DNA of 5,699 nucleotides from Clostridia bacterium (GTDB taxonomy: Bacteria; Bacillota; Clostridia; Oscillospirales; CAG-272), in contig JAFTLM010000342.1 of assembly GCA_017455945.1 (NCBI GenBank), positions 1 to 5,699 on the forward strand. The letters are read 5' to 3'. Positions within the stretch are counted from its first letter, which is position 1; every line of letters starts with the position of its first letter. The translations under genes were made by a program, and so were the position numbers. A model generated the notes under the pieces. It did not search any database and had not been told where the DNA came from. It worked only from the letters and a program-made list of their open reading frames with translations. Below, piece after piece: positions 5,150-5,699 of the stretch.

Positions 5150-5699
5150 ATGAGAAAAACCAAAGAAGCCTGCGGCGTATTTGGAATATACGCCAAAGAG
5201 AAGGCACAGGACGTAGCGACGTCCACATATTACGGGCTTTACGCCCTTCAGCACCGCGGACAGGAAAGTTGCGGTATAGTAGTTAACGACGACGGAGTTT
5301 TCCACACCCACGTCGACAACGGCACGGCAAGCGAGGTGTTTGACGCCGACACCCTTAAATCGCTTGGACTCGGCAACATGGCTATCGGTCACGTCCGTCT
5401 CGGAACGTCCAATACAAAAGGAATAGCCAACGCGCAACCGCTTGTGGTCAACCACATCAAAGGGCAGATGGCTCTGGCGCACAACGGCACGCTTACAAAT
5501 TCGGTAGAGCTTAAACGAGAGTTCGAACTCAAGGGCTCGATTTTCAGAACCTCAAGCGATGCCGAGATAATGACCTATCTTATCACAAACGAACGCCTGA
5601 CAGCCCCGTCTATAGAGGAAGCACTCAACAGAGCAATGTACAAGCTCAAGGGAGCTTATGCCATTCTCATAATGTCTCCGCAAAAAATGGTAGCCTGCC
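5150..5699 (+). CDS. purF: Amidophosphoribosyltransferase (PurF), N-terminal part, cut by window end
   Basis: First committed enzyme of purine synthesis: it uses glutamine-derived ammonia to turn PRPP into phosphoribosylamine. The 183 codons present cover most of the N-terminal glutaminase (Ntn) domain; the phosphoribosyltransferase domain lies beyond the window. The catalytic cysteine is C8 in ACGVFGIYA, after a 7-residue propeptide MRKTKEA that should be removed, as in Bacillus-type PurF. YGLYALQHRGQES (28-40), R83 and T86 of the glutamine site, AHNG (110-113) with the oxyanion N112-G113, and D137 in TSSDAEI are present. The segment at 81-91 reads HVRLGTSNTKG where I would expect a tyrosine after the arginine (HVRYxTxG). 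ATG at 5150 has GGAG nine bases upstream. The frame has no stop before the window ends. Confidence 0.95.
   Translation, partial: MRKTKEACGVFGIYAKEKAQDVATSTYYGLYALQHRGQESCGIVVNDDGVFHTHVDNGTASEVFDADTLKSLGLGNMAIGHVRLGTSNTKGIANAQPLVVNHIKGQMALAHNGTLTNSVELKREFELKGSIFRTSSDAEIMTYLITNERLTAPSIEEALNRAMYKLKGAYAILIMSPQKMVAC

Noticed and set aside
4865..5482. Minus-strand open frame of 205 codons opposite purE and purF
   Set aside because: Spans two conserved genes and their gap in antisense; the product is Cys- and Tyr-rich with no family resemblance.
1..5699. Mobile element, CRISPR array, toxin-antitoxin or defence system
   Set aside because: No transposase, integrase, spaced direct repeats or small gene pair could be seen; nearly all sequence is taken by conserved housekeeping-type genes.

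Overview
The window looks like an ordinary chromosomal segment from an anaerobic Firmicute of the class Clostridia, probably an uncultured gut-type lineage. The reasons are a transketolase split into two adjacent subunit genes, strong AGGAGG-type ribosome sites, a PurF with a short propeptide before its catalytic cysteine, a DUF362 protein, and simple sigma-A-type promoters and U-tract terminators. This placement is inferred from gene style, not from a marker gene.

Layout, left to right. Positions 2-85 hold what may be the last 27 codons of a plus-strand gene that enters from the left. A strong hairpin terminator follows at about 84-119 and can serve transcription from both sides. Reading leftward on the minus strand from about 4392 there is a run of genes: tktN (4356-3520, transketolase N-terminal subunit), tktC (3506-2565, C-terminal subunit), mreC (2492-1680, cell-shape protein), a terminator-like hairpin (1646-1676), nth (1630-986, endonuclease III) and a DUF362 gene (984-121). 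The 271-base gap 4357-4627 is a divergent promoter region. To its right, on the plus strand, lie purE (4628-5122) and purF (from 5150, cut by the window end).

How the genes relate. The two transketolase subunits make one thiamine-diphosphate enzyme of the non-oxidative pentose phosphate pathway, which supplies ribose-5-phosphate and hence PRPP. PurF consumes PRPP in the first committed step of purine synthesis and PurE acts later in the same pathway, so the divergent pair faces two connected parts of metabolism. MreC, Nth and the DUF362 protein have no obvious shared function with these and appear to be neighbours by transcription only.

Two starts differ from the longest open frame: tktN begins at 4356 (not 4515) and nth at 1630 (not the TTG at 1693, whose extension would translate the terminator hairpin). 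I found no transposon, CRISPR array, tRNA, rRNA, phage module or recognisable new system. The points most worth a second look are the mreC gene without mreB or mreD beside it, the hairpin just before nth, the consensus tkt promoter with a PurBox-like element in its spacer, and the altered glutamine-loop sequence in PurF.
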